This document shows positions 45,837 through 53,380 of a DNA stretch of 64,000 bases, piece by piece. The position numbers were made by a program, and so were the translations under genes. Within the stretch, counting starts at the first letter, position 1, and every line of letters starts with the position of its first letter. A model generated the notes under the pieces. The model searched no databases, was not told where the DNA came from, and worked only from the letters and a program-made list of their open reading frames with translations. This stretch comes from Rhizobium gallicum bv. gallicum R602sp (GTDB lineage Bacteria; Pseudomonadota; Alphaproteobacteria; Rhizobiales; Rhizobiaceae), in contig NZ_CP006880.1 of assembly GCF_000816845.1 (NCBI RefSeq), forward strand, positions 1,178,001 through 1,242,000, written 5' to 3'.

Positions 45837-45905
45837 TCTCCCACGTCATCAAACGCGGGGAGTGTGACATTCTTACTTTGCAGAAACAGGACACTTTAAC
45901 TTTGC

Positions 45906-46587
45906 GGCTACACACAAACATCGCATAATCTATCTTATGGAACTCCTGAGATCGACGCACACCGCCGTTCTCCATCCCTCGCCGCCCCGAAGCTCGGACG
46001 CATTAGAATCACGTGTTTCTCCAAGCTTTCGATACGCATGGCGGTTTGAACTTCCCAAACGGAAGCTTCGAGAACTTGATCTGAAGTCGTTCATCCTGCA
46101 CTCGGCATATACCATCGCATGCGCAGTATCGTGATCGCGTAATCGGAAGTCCGTCCACATCGTTCCGCCGAGAAATCTGACATCACCGATGCTCCAAGCT
46201 TCGTTTTTCGAGGAAGTTGGACATTGGGATCGCGATCGGCCAGGGGCATCCCGAATGTGCGCTTGCATCGCAATGGCGACGGTCATTCTTGATATAAGTC
46301 ATTTCAGATGACAGCGGATGCCATCTATCTGGCCGCCATAACGCGGTCCTAGTGGCGGGCGAAGTGAGGAATAGATTTGAAGTCCTGCACCAATTTGGGA
46401 ACGGCTAACCCTCTCACAGCGTTTTCAGATGGTCGGGTTTGATCGCTATCAACGCGCCTTGCCTCGCGCACATCGTCGCCTCAAAACCGAGGTTACGTCA
46501 TGACGCACAAGCAAAGTCCTGTTTCGGCCCGAATGGCGCTCGATGCTCACGCCCCTTTTGCGCCGCGGCAAGGAAAGGAGTTTTCGC
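45906..46587. other. Gene-poor region between the IS nest and the zeta gene
   Basis: About 680 bases. The only clear signal is the anaerobox at 46439-46452. Short frames on the minus strand (for example near 45930-46286) have no family pattern and look like chance. Confidence 0.5.
46439..46452 (+). promoter_or_regulatory. FNR/FixK-type anaerobox
   Basis: TTGAT-CGCT-ATCAA, a perfect match to the TTGAT-N4-ATCAA consensus of FNR, FnrN and FixK. It lies 136 bases before the zeta subunit start, so a transcript start about 40 bases after the box would leave a leader near 95 bases. Confidence 0.75.
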
Positions 46588-46917
46588 ATGACATCCTTGG
46601 ACGATAGAAGACGGGCGCTTGAAGACAAATACATTCTCGACTTTGAGCGGTCGCTGAAGGTTCGTGCCCGCCGAAACCGCCTGCTGGCGGAATGGGTTGC
46701 CGCTGCTATCGGCCGCAACGACGTCGACGCTTATGTGAACGAGGTTGTGGCAACAGCCATCACGTCTCCGGGAGATGCAAATCTGCTGCAGAAGATTCGC
46801 GCGGACTTCAGTGCCGCTGGCCGCGCTGCCGATGAAGCACTTCTCCGCGAGAAGATGCACGACCTGATGTATTTGGCTGCCGAAGCCATGGAGAGGGAGG
46901 ATGCAACGCAAAGCTAG
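46588..46917 (+). CDS. ATPase inhibitor subunit zeta (DUF1476)
   Basis: 109 residues from the ATG at 46588, with AAAGGAG upstream. The start SLDDRRRALEDKYILDFE, then FKVRARRN-like SLKVRARRNRLLAEW and the helical C-terminus AADEALLREKMHDLMYLA are characteristic of the alphaproteobacterial F1-ATPase zeta inhibitor. Zeta blocks wasteful ATP hydrolysis. With an anaerobox upstream, this copy may be used at low oxygen. Rhizobia usually have another copy, so this may be a second, specialised one. Confidence 0.88.
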   Translation: MTSLDDRRRALEDKYILDFERSLKVRARRNRLLAEWVAAAIGRNDVDAYVNEVVATAITSPGDANLLQKIRADFSAAGRAADEALLREKMHDLMYLAAEAMEREDATQS

Positions 46918-47299
46918 CGGGACGACAGTGACCATATGGAGGTCCATCCCCTGAGAGCGGAGCGCGGCCAAGCTTTCGCAGCCCCCGGTCCACCTGCCGT
47001 GCAGGCGCCCGCTTAAGATTTTGCCATAGCGTAGTGTCGCTGCCGAGGAAGCCCGTGCCGGTGTCGAAGAAGCTGACCGCCTCTGTCGCTCGCCGGTTCC
47101 TTGATGCCCTTGGAGCGAGCAACGCCGGATTGTCATTGAGGCCGGAGATCGCGGCAGGATCCCGACGTTGACGGCGACGTCTCCCAGGGGATAAGGCCTT
47201 AACAAAGGTATTGCAGACGAGACAAGGTCCCTGCCCCCTGATGAGATAGCCCACGGCAACATAGAAGAACGAACGGAAATAGGTGGCGAATAGCCGCTC
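46918..47299. other. Gene-poor stretch between zeta and DUF6522 genes
   Basis: About 380 bases. Long minus-strand frames here run across the zeta gene antisense and have no recognisable pattern. It may contain decayed coding sequence but I cannot name any. Confidence 0.4.
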
Positions 47300-47590
47300 T
47301 TATGCAAGCTTCCGGCGGCTGGTCCTTTTCATCGTGCCAGCCCGAGCGAAGGTCATTTCTTCGGAAATGACCTTATCGGAGTTGTCGAGGATCGCGCGCC
47401 AAATGCGATTGCCGATCCTGAGGCTCAGCCGCTGCAGGCCGAGATCCTCGCCTTCACCAATTTCCACGGTACTTGCAACCAATCCCATCTGCAGTTTTCG
47501 CCTGAACTCGGTTCCGGAGAGGCCGAAGCGCGAGGAAAGCTCTGCGGGATTGAGGATAAAGTCACCATTGTCGTCGCGCGTTATCTGCAT
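47300..47590 (-). CDS. DUF6522 family small protein
   Basis: 96 residues from the ATG at 47590. ITRDDNGDFILNPAELSSRF, then LQMGLVASTVEIGEGEDLG and LRIGNRIWRAILDNSD, fit the DUF6522 pattern I know from rhizobial microaerobic gene clusters. Function unknown. Its neighbours (zeta, YbaN) suggest a low-oxygen setting. Confidence 0.75.
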   Translation of the reverse strand: MQITRDDNGDFILNPAELSSRFGLSGTEFRRKLQMGLVASTVEIGEGEDLGLQRLSLRIGNRIWRAILDNSDKVISEEMTFARAGTMKRTSRRKLA

Positions 47591-47824
47591 TCTGGATCTC
47601 TTTCCGGTCTTGCCCTGATCGCGTCTCTAGGCGTGCGTTGTATGCCTGGTCGCTTTTACCGAGATATTCGGTTTGGTGGAAAAGCGGATTTGCACAAGGT
47701 TGAACGGCGCGCACTACAATCCTATTCTCCGCGCATCCCTATGGTATGCTGATAGGAGAAACGGCAGGGCCAACGGCGCTTTGGAGCGGTTGAACGGCTG
47801 GAGCCGCTTGATGAAAGGAATTCC

Positions 47825-48187
47825 GTGCGGTTGATGTTTGCTGCCCTTGGCTTTGGTTTCGTTGCAATCGGCGTTATCGGTATCTTCGTGCCGCTGCTTC
47901 CGACGACACCGTTCCTGATCCTTGCCGCTGCTCTATTCTCCCGCTCCTCCCCGCGCTTTGAGCGCTGGCTGCTTGCCCATCCGCGCTTCGGCGAGCCACT
48001 GCGAAATTGGCGCCGCCAAGGGGCGATCCGGCGACGTCATAAGCTTGTCGCCTGTATCTCGATGATTTGCAGCTTTCTCATTCTGGTCGTTTTTTTCACA
48101 CCTTCAGCAATTGCGATGGTTGGCGCTGGAGTTCTGATGGCGGTTGCTGCGATCTATGTCGCGTCCAGGCCCGAACCACGATACTGA
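47825..48187 (+). CDS. YbaN family (DUF454) inner-membrane protein
   Basis: 120 residues from a GTG at 47825 with AAAGGAA upstream. The conserved start LGFGFVAIGVIGIFVPLLPT-TPFLILAAALFSRSS is the DUF454 signature. Hydrophobic helices lie at about 5-38 and 75-112, with a basic loop between (NWRRQGAIRRRHK). Function unknown; members are common in rhizobia near respiratory genes. Confidence 0.9.
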   Translation: MRLMFAALGFGFVAIGVIGIFVPLLPTTPFLILAAALFSRSSPRFERWLLAHPRFGEPLRNWRRQGAIRRRHKLVACISMICSFLILVVFFTPSAIAMVGAGVLMAVAAIYVASRPEPRY

Positions 48188-48611
48188 AAATCGTCTGAAG
48201 ACTACCACGCGGCCCTTGGCTTAGCGCCCCCGCACGAATTTCGTCCAGATCTTACCTTACACCTCCTTGGAGGGCTGGCATCTTGCGGGCGATCTTGTCT
48301 GTCCATTGGTGCGGCACCTGACGCTTGGACAAATGAATGGTGCGGGAGAGCTCCTGACATTGTCATTCATCTCGTGACAGGATGTGCAAACTTTTCAGTG
48401 TTGGTCAGCTCCAGCGCAATTGCAAACCAAGCAATCAAAATGCGCCGAAAACAAAACCTATCGGAGGCATGATCACCTAGAGTTCACGGTTCGGTCGCGA
48501 AGTCATGGGTATTCGATCCCTGGAAGGAACTAGAGGATTGGACGTGCATTTCCAGAGATTGCCCAAACGAACATGGACGCGCTTAATACCGCACTTGGAG
48601 GGATTGCCAGG
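48188..48611. other. Gene-poor stretch
   Basis: About 420 bases between YbaN and the Cys/His-rich mini-protein. No gene, tRNA or clear motif was seen. Confidence 0.45.
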
Positions 48612-48830
48612 ATGAGTCTCGAAGGACACACGACAGCGCCGGGTGCAAACGTCCATGAGAACCATTACTGCGACCATGAAGATGCAAGTGGCATCCGTTG
48701 CACGCAATGGGGCTGTTACGGCTTCGAGGAGAGCACCGGCGCCACACGATGGTACTGCCGCAAGCACCAGCCGCTGATCTATCGCGGACTGCCTGCGCAC
48801 GGCAGCATACACGTCTTTGTCGGACGTTAG
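48612..48830 (+). CDS. Small Cys/His-rich protein, possible zinc-binding knuckle
   Basis: 72 residues from the ATG at 48612, with GGAGGGA upstream; a longer reading from 48573 lacks a ribosome site. Cys20, His22, Cys30, Cys35, Cys49 and His52 form a CxH-x7-C-x4-C-x13-CxxH layout (HYCDHEDASGIRC, QWGCYGFEES, WYCRKHQP) suggestive of a zinc-binding fold. I do not recognise the family. Confidence 0.6.
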   Translation: MSLEGHTTAPGANVHENHYCDHEDASGIRCTQWGCYGFEESTGATRWYCRKHQPLIYRGLPAHGSIHVFVGR

Positions 48831-48875
48831 CCCGCGCTGGTTTGCCGGTTGCCCATACGGCGGCGGAACGTTCTG

Positions 48876-49121
48876 TCAGCTCAAACGGAAGTGCGCTTCG
48901 ACCGCTGCAGCAATGAATGCTTGTCGGGCTTTGGTCCCGTCGCACCCGCCCTTAAGAGCGTCGTCACATATCTGCTCTGCTCGTCGGTACTGGCTTCCAT
49001 GATAAGCCGGCCAGGAACGATCAAGCATCGACCTGGCTTGCCGCACGGTCTTGACCGTTCGCATAATGCCCGTTACCGGATCCTCAAGAGTGATTGGGGT
49101 ATCCCAGATAGCCCTTTTCAT
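48876..49121 (-). CDS. DUF982 domain protein
   Basis: 81 residues with GGAGGTG before the ATG. WDTPITLEDPVTGIMRTVKT, then ARSMLDRSWP, CDDALKGGCDGTKARQAFI match the rhizobia-typical DUF982 pattern. These small proteins are highly multiplied in rhizobial genomes; function unknown. Confidence 0.85.
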   Translation of the reverse strand: MKRAIWDTPITLEDPVTGIMRTVKTVRQARSMLDRSWPAYHGSQYRRAEQICDDALKGGCDGTKARQAFIAAAVEAHFRLS

Positions 49122-49285
49122 GACGCAGCACCTCCCGCAGCGGGAACGGTTTCATCCCAGAACCGTTCCGGGCCTGCCCCACTTCCGGCTGCATTGGTTA
49201 ACGGGGTGTTTCTCTTTACCATCCGGCATGCCCTGAAGAACCGGTTCGATTGGACGCCACTGGCGACGGGTCGATCAAGGGCTCG

Positions 49286-50236
49286 TCAGCGGCGGTCCGG
49301 CGAGATCGAAGACGTTACGATCGGGTCAGTTTGTGGCGCTTCAAGCGGCACGGAGCCGAATTCGATCTTTGCAAGGATTAGCGGAGGATCGGGCTCGGCA
49401 GCACGCAGGAGACCGCCTTGGGGCCAGGCACGCCGCAATTCCTCCTTGGACATTGCTGCGACGTTCACGTCGATATCGGTCAGCGTGCCCGGCACGCGAT
49501 AAGGACAACGCCGTTTTGAACAGTTGCTGGCGGAAGAAAACTGCCAGAGAAAATAGTTCTGCCAGTTCCCAAGCGGAAAGACCTTGCGGATGTCCGGCTT
49601 GTAACGCGCATACCAAAGGGGCAGCCTGGCCAGTACACTGTAGTCGCGCCGATATGCGGCAATATAGCGTGCCGTATCATGGTTCGTATAAAGGATCGGA
49701 TAGCGTCCAGTTCTTGCCCTGATGTGCCCGACAAAAATCTGCGCATCCTCGAGCGACATGAACCGATCGTGGTCGATGCCTTCGATGTCGAGGATCATCA
49801 GATCGTCCGCATCCGGCGTCGCATAGTCGAGGAAGTGATTGGCCTGGTCGATGGGATTGCCGGGCCGGCCGACATGGTAGGCACCCCAGAGCAAGCCGTT
49901 CTGTCGGGCAATCATCCGGCGGCTCGTGTAAAGCTCGCGGCTTACCGCGTATTTCCGCCACATCGTCTTGCAATGCGCAAACGTGTCTCCACGGTGCGCG
50001 CCCTCGCAGCTGAAGCTCTCAGGTAGACCATCCGACGCCTTGGAAATAAAGGCCGCGACGCGCTGGTCCTTGAGCAATGCCTGCCAATCGATCGCATTCA
50101 TTTCATAGGCGTCGACAACCAGCGCGTTGTTTGAACTCTTCCAGGGCGACACATCCGCCGCAAGCAGCCCCCCTGCTTCAGCGATGAAAACAAGCAGACA
50201 AAGGCAAGAAAGAATCGATGTTCGGAGACCCTTCAT
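49286..50236 (-). CDS. Glycoside hydrolase family 25 (lysozyme-like), exported
   Basis: 316 residues from the ATG at 50236; a longer frame adds 23 unlikely residues. A signal peptide of about 27 residues is followed by the GH25 barrel: Asp42 (VVDAYEMNAIDW), FISKASDG, GAYHVGRPGNPIDQANHF, catalytic Asp150/Glu152 (MILDIEGID) and TDIDVN. It would cleave peptidoglycan beta-1,4 bonds. The C-terminal 60 residues are a non-conserved tail. Role may be envelope remodelling for the nearby secretion system; that link is inference. Confidence 0.87.
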   Translation of the reverse strand: MKGLRTSILSCLCLLVFIAEAGGLLAADVSPWKSSNNALVVDAYEMNAIDWQALLKDQRVAAFISKASDGLPESFSCEGAHRGDTFAHCKTMWRKYAVSRELYTSRRMIARQNGLLWGAYHVGRPGNPIDQANHFLDYATPDADDLMILDIEGIDHDRFMSLEDAQIFVGHIRARTGRYPILYTNHDTARYIAAYRRDYSVLARLPLWYARYKPDIRKVFPLGNWQNYFLWQFSSASNCSKRRCPYRVPGTLTDIDVNVAAMSKEELRRAWPQGGLLRAAEPDPPLILAKIEFGSVPLEAPQTDPIVTSSISPDRR

Positions 50237-50402
50237 CGATCCAAGGTAAAATATCCTGAGTTTATAATATATTAAGAATAAGTCAGCCTTACGCGCCGCG
50301 TCCAAGCGGCAGATTGAGCGCCATGGCCATGGCGCTCAAGTGCACCATCCGCTCACCGGCGAAGCGCTCGGAACCAAGTCTGTCCCTTGAGACTCGCGAC
50401 GA

Positions 50403-51836
50403 TCATATGTGCCAGTCCGTTGCAGCGGATTGGGCGCTGGCCGTGGCCGGGGCATCATCGAGCGAATAGGCATGGATGTAGTCTATCTTCATCTGTGCCC
50501 CATCGGCGAACCCCGCACCCGGCGCTCCGGCCGTGCCGCCGACGGCGAGGTTTACCAGCATGTACATTGGATCATGCATGTCGGCTGGCGTATCGGCATG
50601 GGCAACGGCGACATCGTCGAAATACCAGACGATCTGATCTTCGTTCCACAAGACCCCATAGGTGTGGAAGCCATCGGTGCTTGGGACCTTGACCGGCGTC
50701 CAGTCCGAGGTGCGTGAGCCGGTCTCGTTGCTGTGGACTGTCACGTTGACAGTGTTTGGATCCTGCCCGCGCATCTCGACGACGTCGAGTTCCGGCGGCC
50801 ACGAACCATCTTCAGGCAGCAGCCAGAAAGCCGGCCAGGCACCCTGCTCGGTCGGCATGTCGGCGCGCATTTCGAAGTAGCCATAGGTCTGAGCGAAGGA
50901 GGAATGCGTATTCAAGAGGCCCGACGTATAATCGTAGCCGTTGATCTGCGATTGGATTGCGTCGGAGGCCGGCGCCGCTGTTATGGTCAGCACCCCATTC
51001 TGAACGGAAAAGGGATTGACGGCCGAGGTCGCAGAATAGGACGGATTGATGTACCACTGGAGTTCGCCATTGCCGGGGAGCGTGCTGCCCTTTTCCGGCG
51101 CCCACCAGAATTTGGCATCCCAGATGCCCTGGTCACCGTTGCGCAGCGACAGGCTGTTGAATTCATCGGCAAATGTGAGCGTAAGTGCGGACCGGTCGAG
51201 CGTCAGCTGGAACTGATCCGCCCTGAGGTCGGCGACGGTTTTGTTCGCAAAAACGATACTTTCTCCGCCACCGAGATCGAGTCGCAGGTTTGCTCCCTCC
51301 TGTGTGAGGTGGCTTACGACCTGATCAAAGCTCGACAGCCCATAGCTGTTCAATCGGACGATATCGTCGGTGCCAAAATCGACGACAAGGTCGCTGCCGT
51401 TGCCGCGCGTGAAGATGAACGTGTCGGAACCGCCGGCGCCGATGAGGACATCGTTGCCCGCGCGACCATCTATCGTCTGACTGCCGGATCCGCCGGTGAT
51501 GATATTGTCCGCCCCATTGCCAAAGGCGTAGCGGCCGCTGCCGGTGACGGTCAGATTTTCGAAGTTTTCAGGAAGCGTATAGCTCATCCAGGTGCTGATG
51601 GTATCGACCCCGGCGTTCGCGGCCTCCACCGCGCGATTGATGCTGGAATAGAGGTAATAGATGTCGTCACCTGTTCCGCCCTGCATGGTAACGTTTACGG
51701 AGGCGTCGCCCCAGATCGAATCGTTGCCGCTCGTCCCATTCAGTACAGGGCCTGAACCTTTGGCCGAAAACCAGGCGCTCGATGCACCGCTATAAAAGAG
51801 TGATTTACCAACGGCGTTCGTAACCGAGCTTGCCAT
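50403..51836 (-). CDS. exsH: Secreted GH16 endo-beta-glycanase with RTX repeats (ExsH/PlyB type)
   Basis: 477 residues with AAGGAG before the ATG. The N-terminal half has Ca-binding RTX nonapeptides (FGNGADNIITGGSGSQTIDG, GRAGNDVLIGAGGSDTF, about 105-142). The C-terminal half (about 220-460) is a GH16 domain with ADEF, GELQWYINP and the catalytic ELDVVE, Glu349 and Glu354. The layout and length match ExsH of Sinorhizobium and PlyA/PlyB of R. leguminosarum, which shorten succinoglycan or acidic exopolysaccharide. No N-terminal signal peptide: it should leave through the adjacent type I system. Confidence 0.88.
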   Translation of the reverse strand: MASSVTNAVGKSLFYSGASSAWFSAKGSGPVLNGTSGNDSIWGDASVNVTMQGGTGDDIYYLYSSINRAVEAANAGVDTISTWMSYTLPENFENLTVTGSGRYAFGNGADNIITGGSGSQTIDGRAGNDVLIGAGGSDTFIFTRGNGSDLVVDFGTDDIVRLNSYGLSSFDQVVSHLTQEGANLRLDLGGGESIVFANKTVADLRADQFQLTLDRSALTLTFADEFNSLSLRNGDQGIWDAKFWWAPEKGSTLPGNGELQWYINPSYSATSAVNPFSVQNGVLTITAAPASDAIQSQINGYDYTSGLLNTHSSFAQTYGYFEMRADMPTEQGAWPAFWLLPEDGSWPPELDVVEMRGQDPNTVNVTVHSNETGSRTSDWTPVKVPSTDGFHTYGVLWNEDQIVWYFDDVAVAHADTPADMHDPMYMLVNLAVGGTAGAPGAGFADGAQMKIDYIHAYSLDDAPATASAQSAATDWHI

Positions 51837-52069
51837 ATATGATTCTCCTTTGTTTTCTGCCTTGCGATAGTAGACGACGATTTAGGCGGTTTTGACACCT
51901 GTCGATTGATTTTAGCTTCAACCTCCACGGAAAGCCTGCAACAGACCTAATGGAAATATCGCCGCGCGTTTGCGACTGTGCCACCGTCTGACGTTCGGAC
52001 CATATTGATCCATGGTGACACGGAAAAGACATGCGCTTGCCCTCGCCGCTCGGGCGTCCGCCAGATCAC

Positions 52070-53380
52070 TCAGTCCTCCCGGAACGCGCGTGCCACCTGG
52101 TCGGTCAGAGGCTTCGTCAAATAGGCAAGAGCAGTACGCGCACCTGTTTGCACGAATGCTTCCACCGGCATGCCGGGGACGGGCACAAGACCGCCCAATC
52201 GGCTCCATTCGCTCTGCTCAACCGAGATCCGTACGGCATAGTAGGTCGTGCCGCTCTCCCGATCCGTGGTCAGATCGGCGGCAATCTGCTGGACGATACC
52301 GTTGATTTCGGGCGTATTCCTTTGGTTGAAGGCTGAAAATCGCAGCCTGACCTCTTGGCCAATGGATAGCTGATCGATGTCTTGGGGCAAGACGCGGACT
52401 TCGGGCGTCAGCGTATCGCGGGCGGGCACGATCTGCATGATCGGCTCACCGGGCGGAACGACGGCGCCGGCGGAGTGGACCGTAAGCTGATGGACGATAC
52501 CTGTCTGAGGCGCCCGGATGTCAACGCGCCGCAATTCGTCTCTTGCGGCGACCATTCGTTCGGAGAATTCTCCGATGTCGCTCTGCGTCTTGCGCAGTTC
52601 GTCCGATACTTCGCTGCGGTGATCGTCATCGATCTGAATGATCTGCAATTCCGTCTCGGTGACCTTACCGTTCGTCTGCGCAAGGCTTGCCACAAGGCTG
52701 CCGAGTTCCCCCGTCAGGCGCGCGGACTCGCGTTCAAGGGCATAGAGACGGTTGACGGGCACGATACCTTGGTCGAACAGGCGCCTGACGCTCACAAGCT
52801 CCTTGTCGATCAGCGCCATCTCTGCCTTCTTGCCGGTCTGCTGGGCGACAAGTCCCTCCGCTTCCTGCCGCAATTGCTGGATGCGTTCGCGCAACTGGGC
52901 TTTTCTGCTGGCACGCGATGTCCGGCGATCTTCGAACAATCGGCGCTCGCCTTCGATGATGCCGCCGTCTCCAGCTTCGCCTGCCTGTTCTAACAGGCTA
53001 TCGGGAAACCCGATCTCCTCAACGCCGTCCCGTTCGGCGCCCAGCCTGGCAGAGGCCGCCGACAGCTCGTTCAGTCGCCGGGAGATGATTGCGAGGTTTG
53101 CCCGCAATTGCGTGTCGTCCAGATGCACGAGGATTTGCCCAGCCTCCACCATCCCGCCGTTTTTGACGAAGATTTTCCCGACAGTGCCCCCCTTTTGATG
53201 CTGAACGGGCTTCACATAGCTGTCGACGACAAGCGTGCCGTTCGCAATCACCGCGCCGGAGAGATAGGTCGTGGCTCCGAGACCTCCAACCACGCCGACC
53301 AAAAGCAGGACCATCGCAAGTGCGATTGTCGTAAGGCGGCTGATTGCAGCTTCGGATATAGGAGCTCGCTTGTCGATCAA
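52070..53380 (-). CDS. Type I secretion membrane fusion protein (PrsE-like, HlyD family)
   Basis: 436 residues. One N-terminal membrane helix (about 18-40), then a beta-barrel/lipoyl region (PVQHQKGGTVGKIFVKNGGM), a long coiled-coil hairpin (about 95-290) and the HlyD C-terminal barrel (IRAPQTGIVHQLTVHSAGAV, PVPGMPVEAFVQTG). It links the ABC transporter to an outer-membrane channel. It overlaps the ABC gene by four bases and precedes the ExsH-like gene by about 230 bases. Confidence 0.93.
   Translation of the reverse strand: MIDKRAPISEAAISRLTTIALAMVLLLVGVVGGLGATTYLSGAVIANGTLVVDSYVKPVQHQKGGTVGKIFVKNGGMVEAGQILVHLDDTQLRANLAIISRRLNELSAASARLGAERDGVEEIGFPDSLLEQAGEAGDGGIIEGERRLFEDRRTSRASRKAQLRERIQQLRQEAEGLVAQQTGKKAEMALIDKELVSVRRLFDQGIVPVNRLYALERESARLTGELGSLVASLAQTNGKVTETELQIIQIDDDHRSEVSDELRKTQSDIGEFSERMVAARDELRRVDIRAPQTGIVHQLTVHSAGAVVPPGEPIMQIVPARDTLTPEVRVLPQDIDQLSIGQEVRLRFSAFNQRNTPEINGIVQQIAADLTTDRESGTTYYAVRISVEQSEWSRLGGLVPVPGMPVEAFVQTGARTALAYLTKPLTDQVARAFRED

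Larger units (their letters stand above)
43441..45905. mobile_element. ISNCY-type element with passenger gene (copy C)
   Basis: About 2.46 kb. The left end (ATGTGGCGGC, AATGTCC, GCAAAGTAGAAATGTCAC to 43493) and the right end (reverse complement GCAAAGTAAGAATGTCAC, 45883-45866, with AAGTGTCC and GCCGC farther out) form an imperfect inverted repeat of about 50 bases. It contains a passenger gene on the plus strand and the transposase on the minus strand, convergent with a six-base gap. Confidence 0.8.

Noticed and set aside
45930..46286. 118-codon minus-strand frame next to the IS nest
   Set aside because: Low-complexity Arg/Ser composition and no ribosome site.
46498..47307. Minus-strand frame of 269 codons around the zeta gene
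   Set aside because: Antisense to the zeta gene for half of its length, with no coherent protein pattern in the rest.
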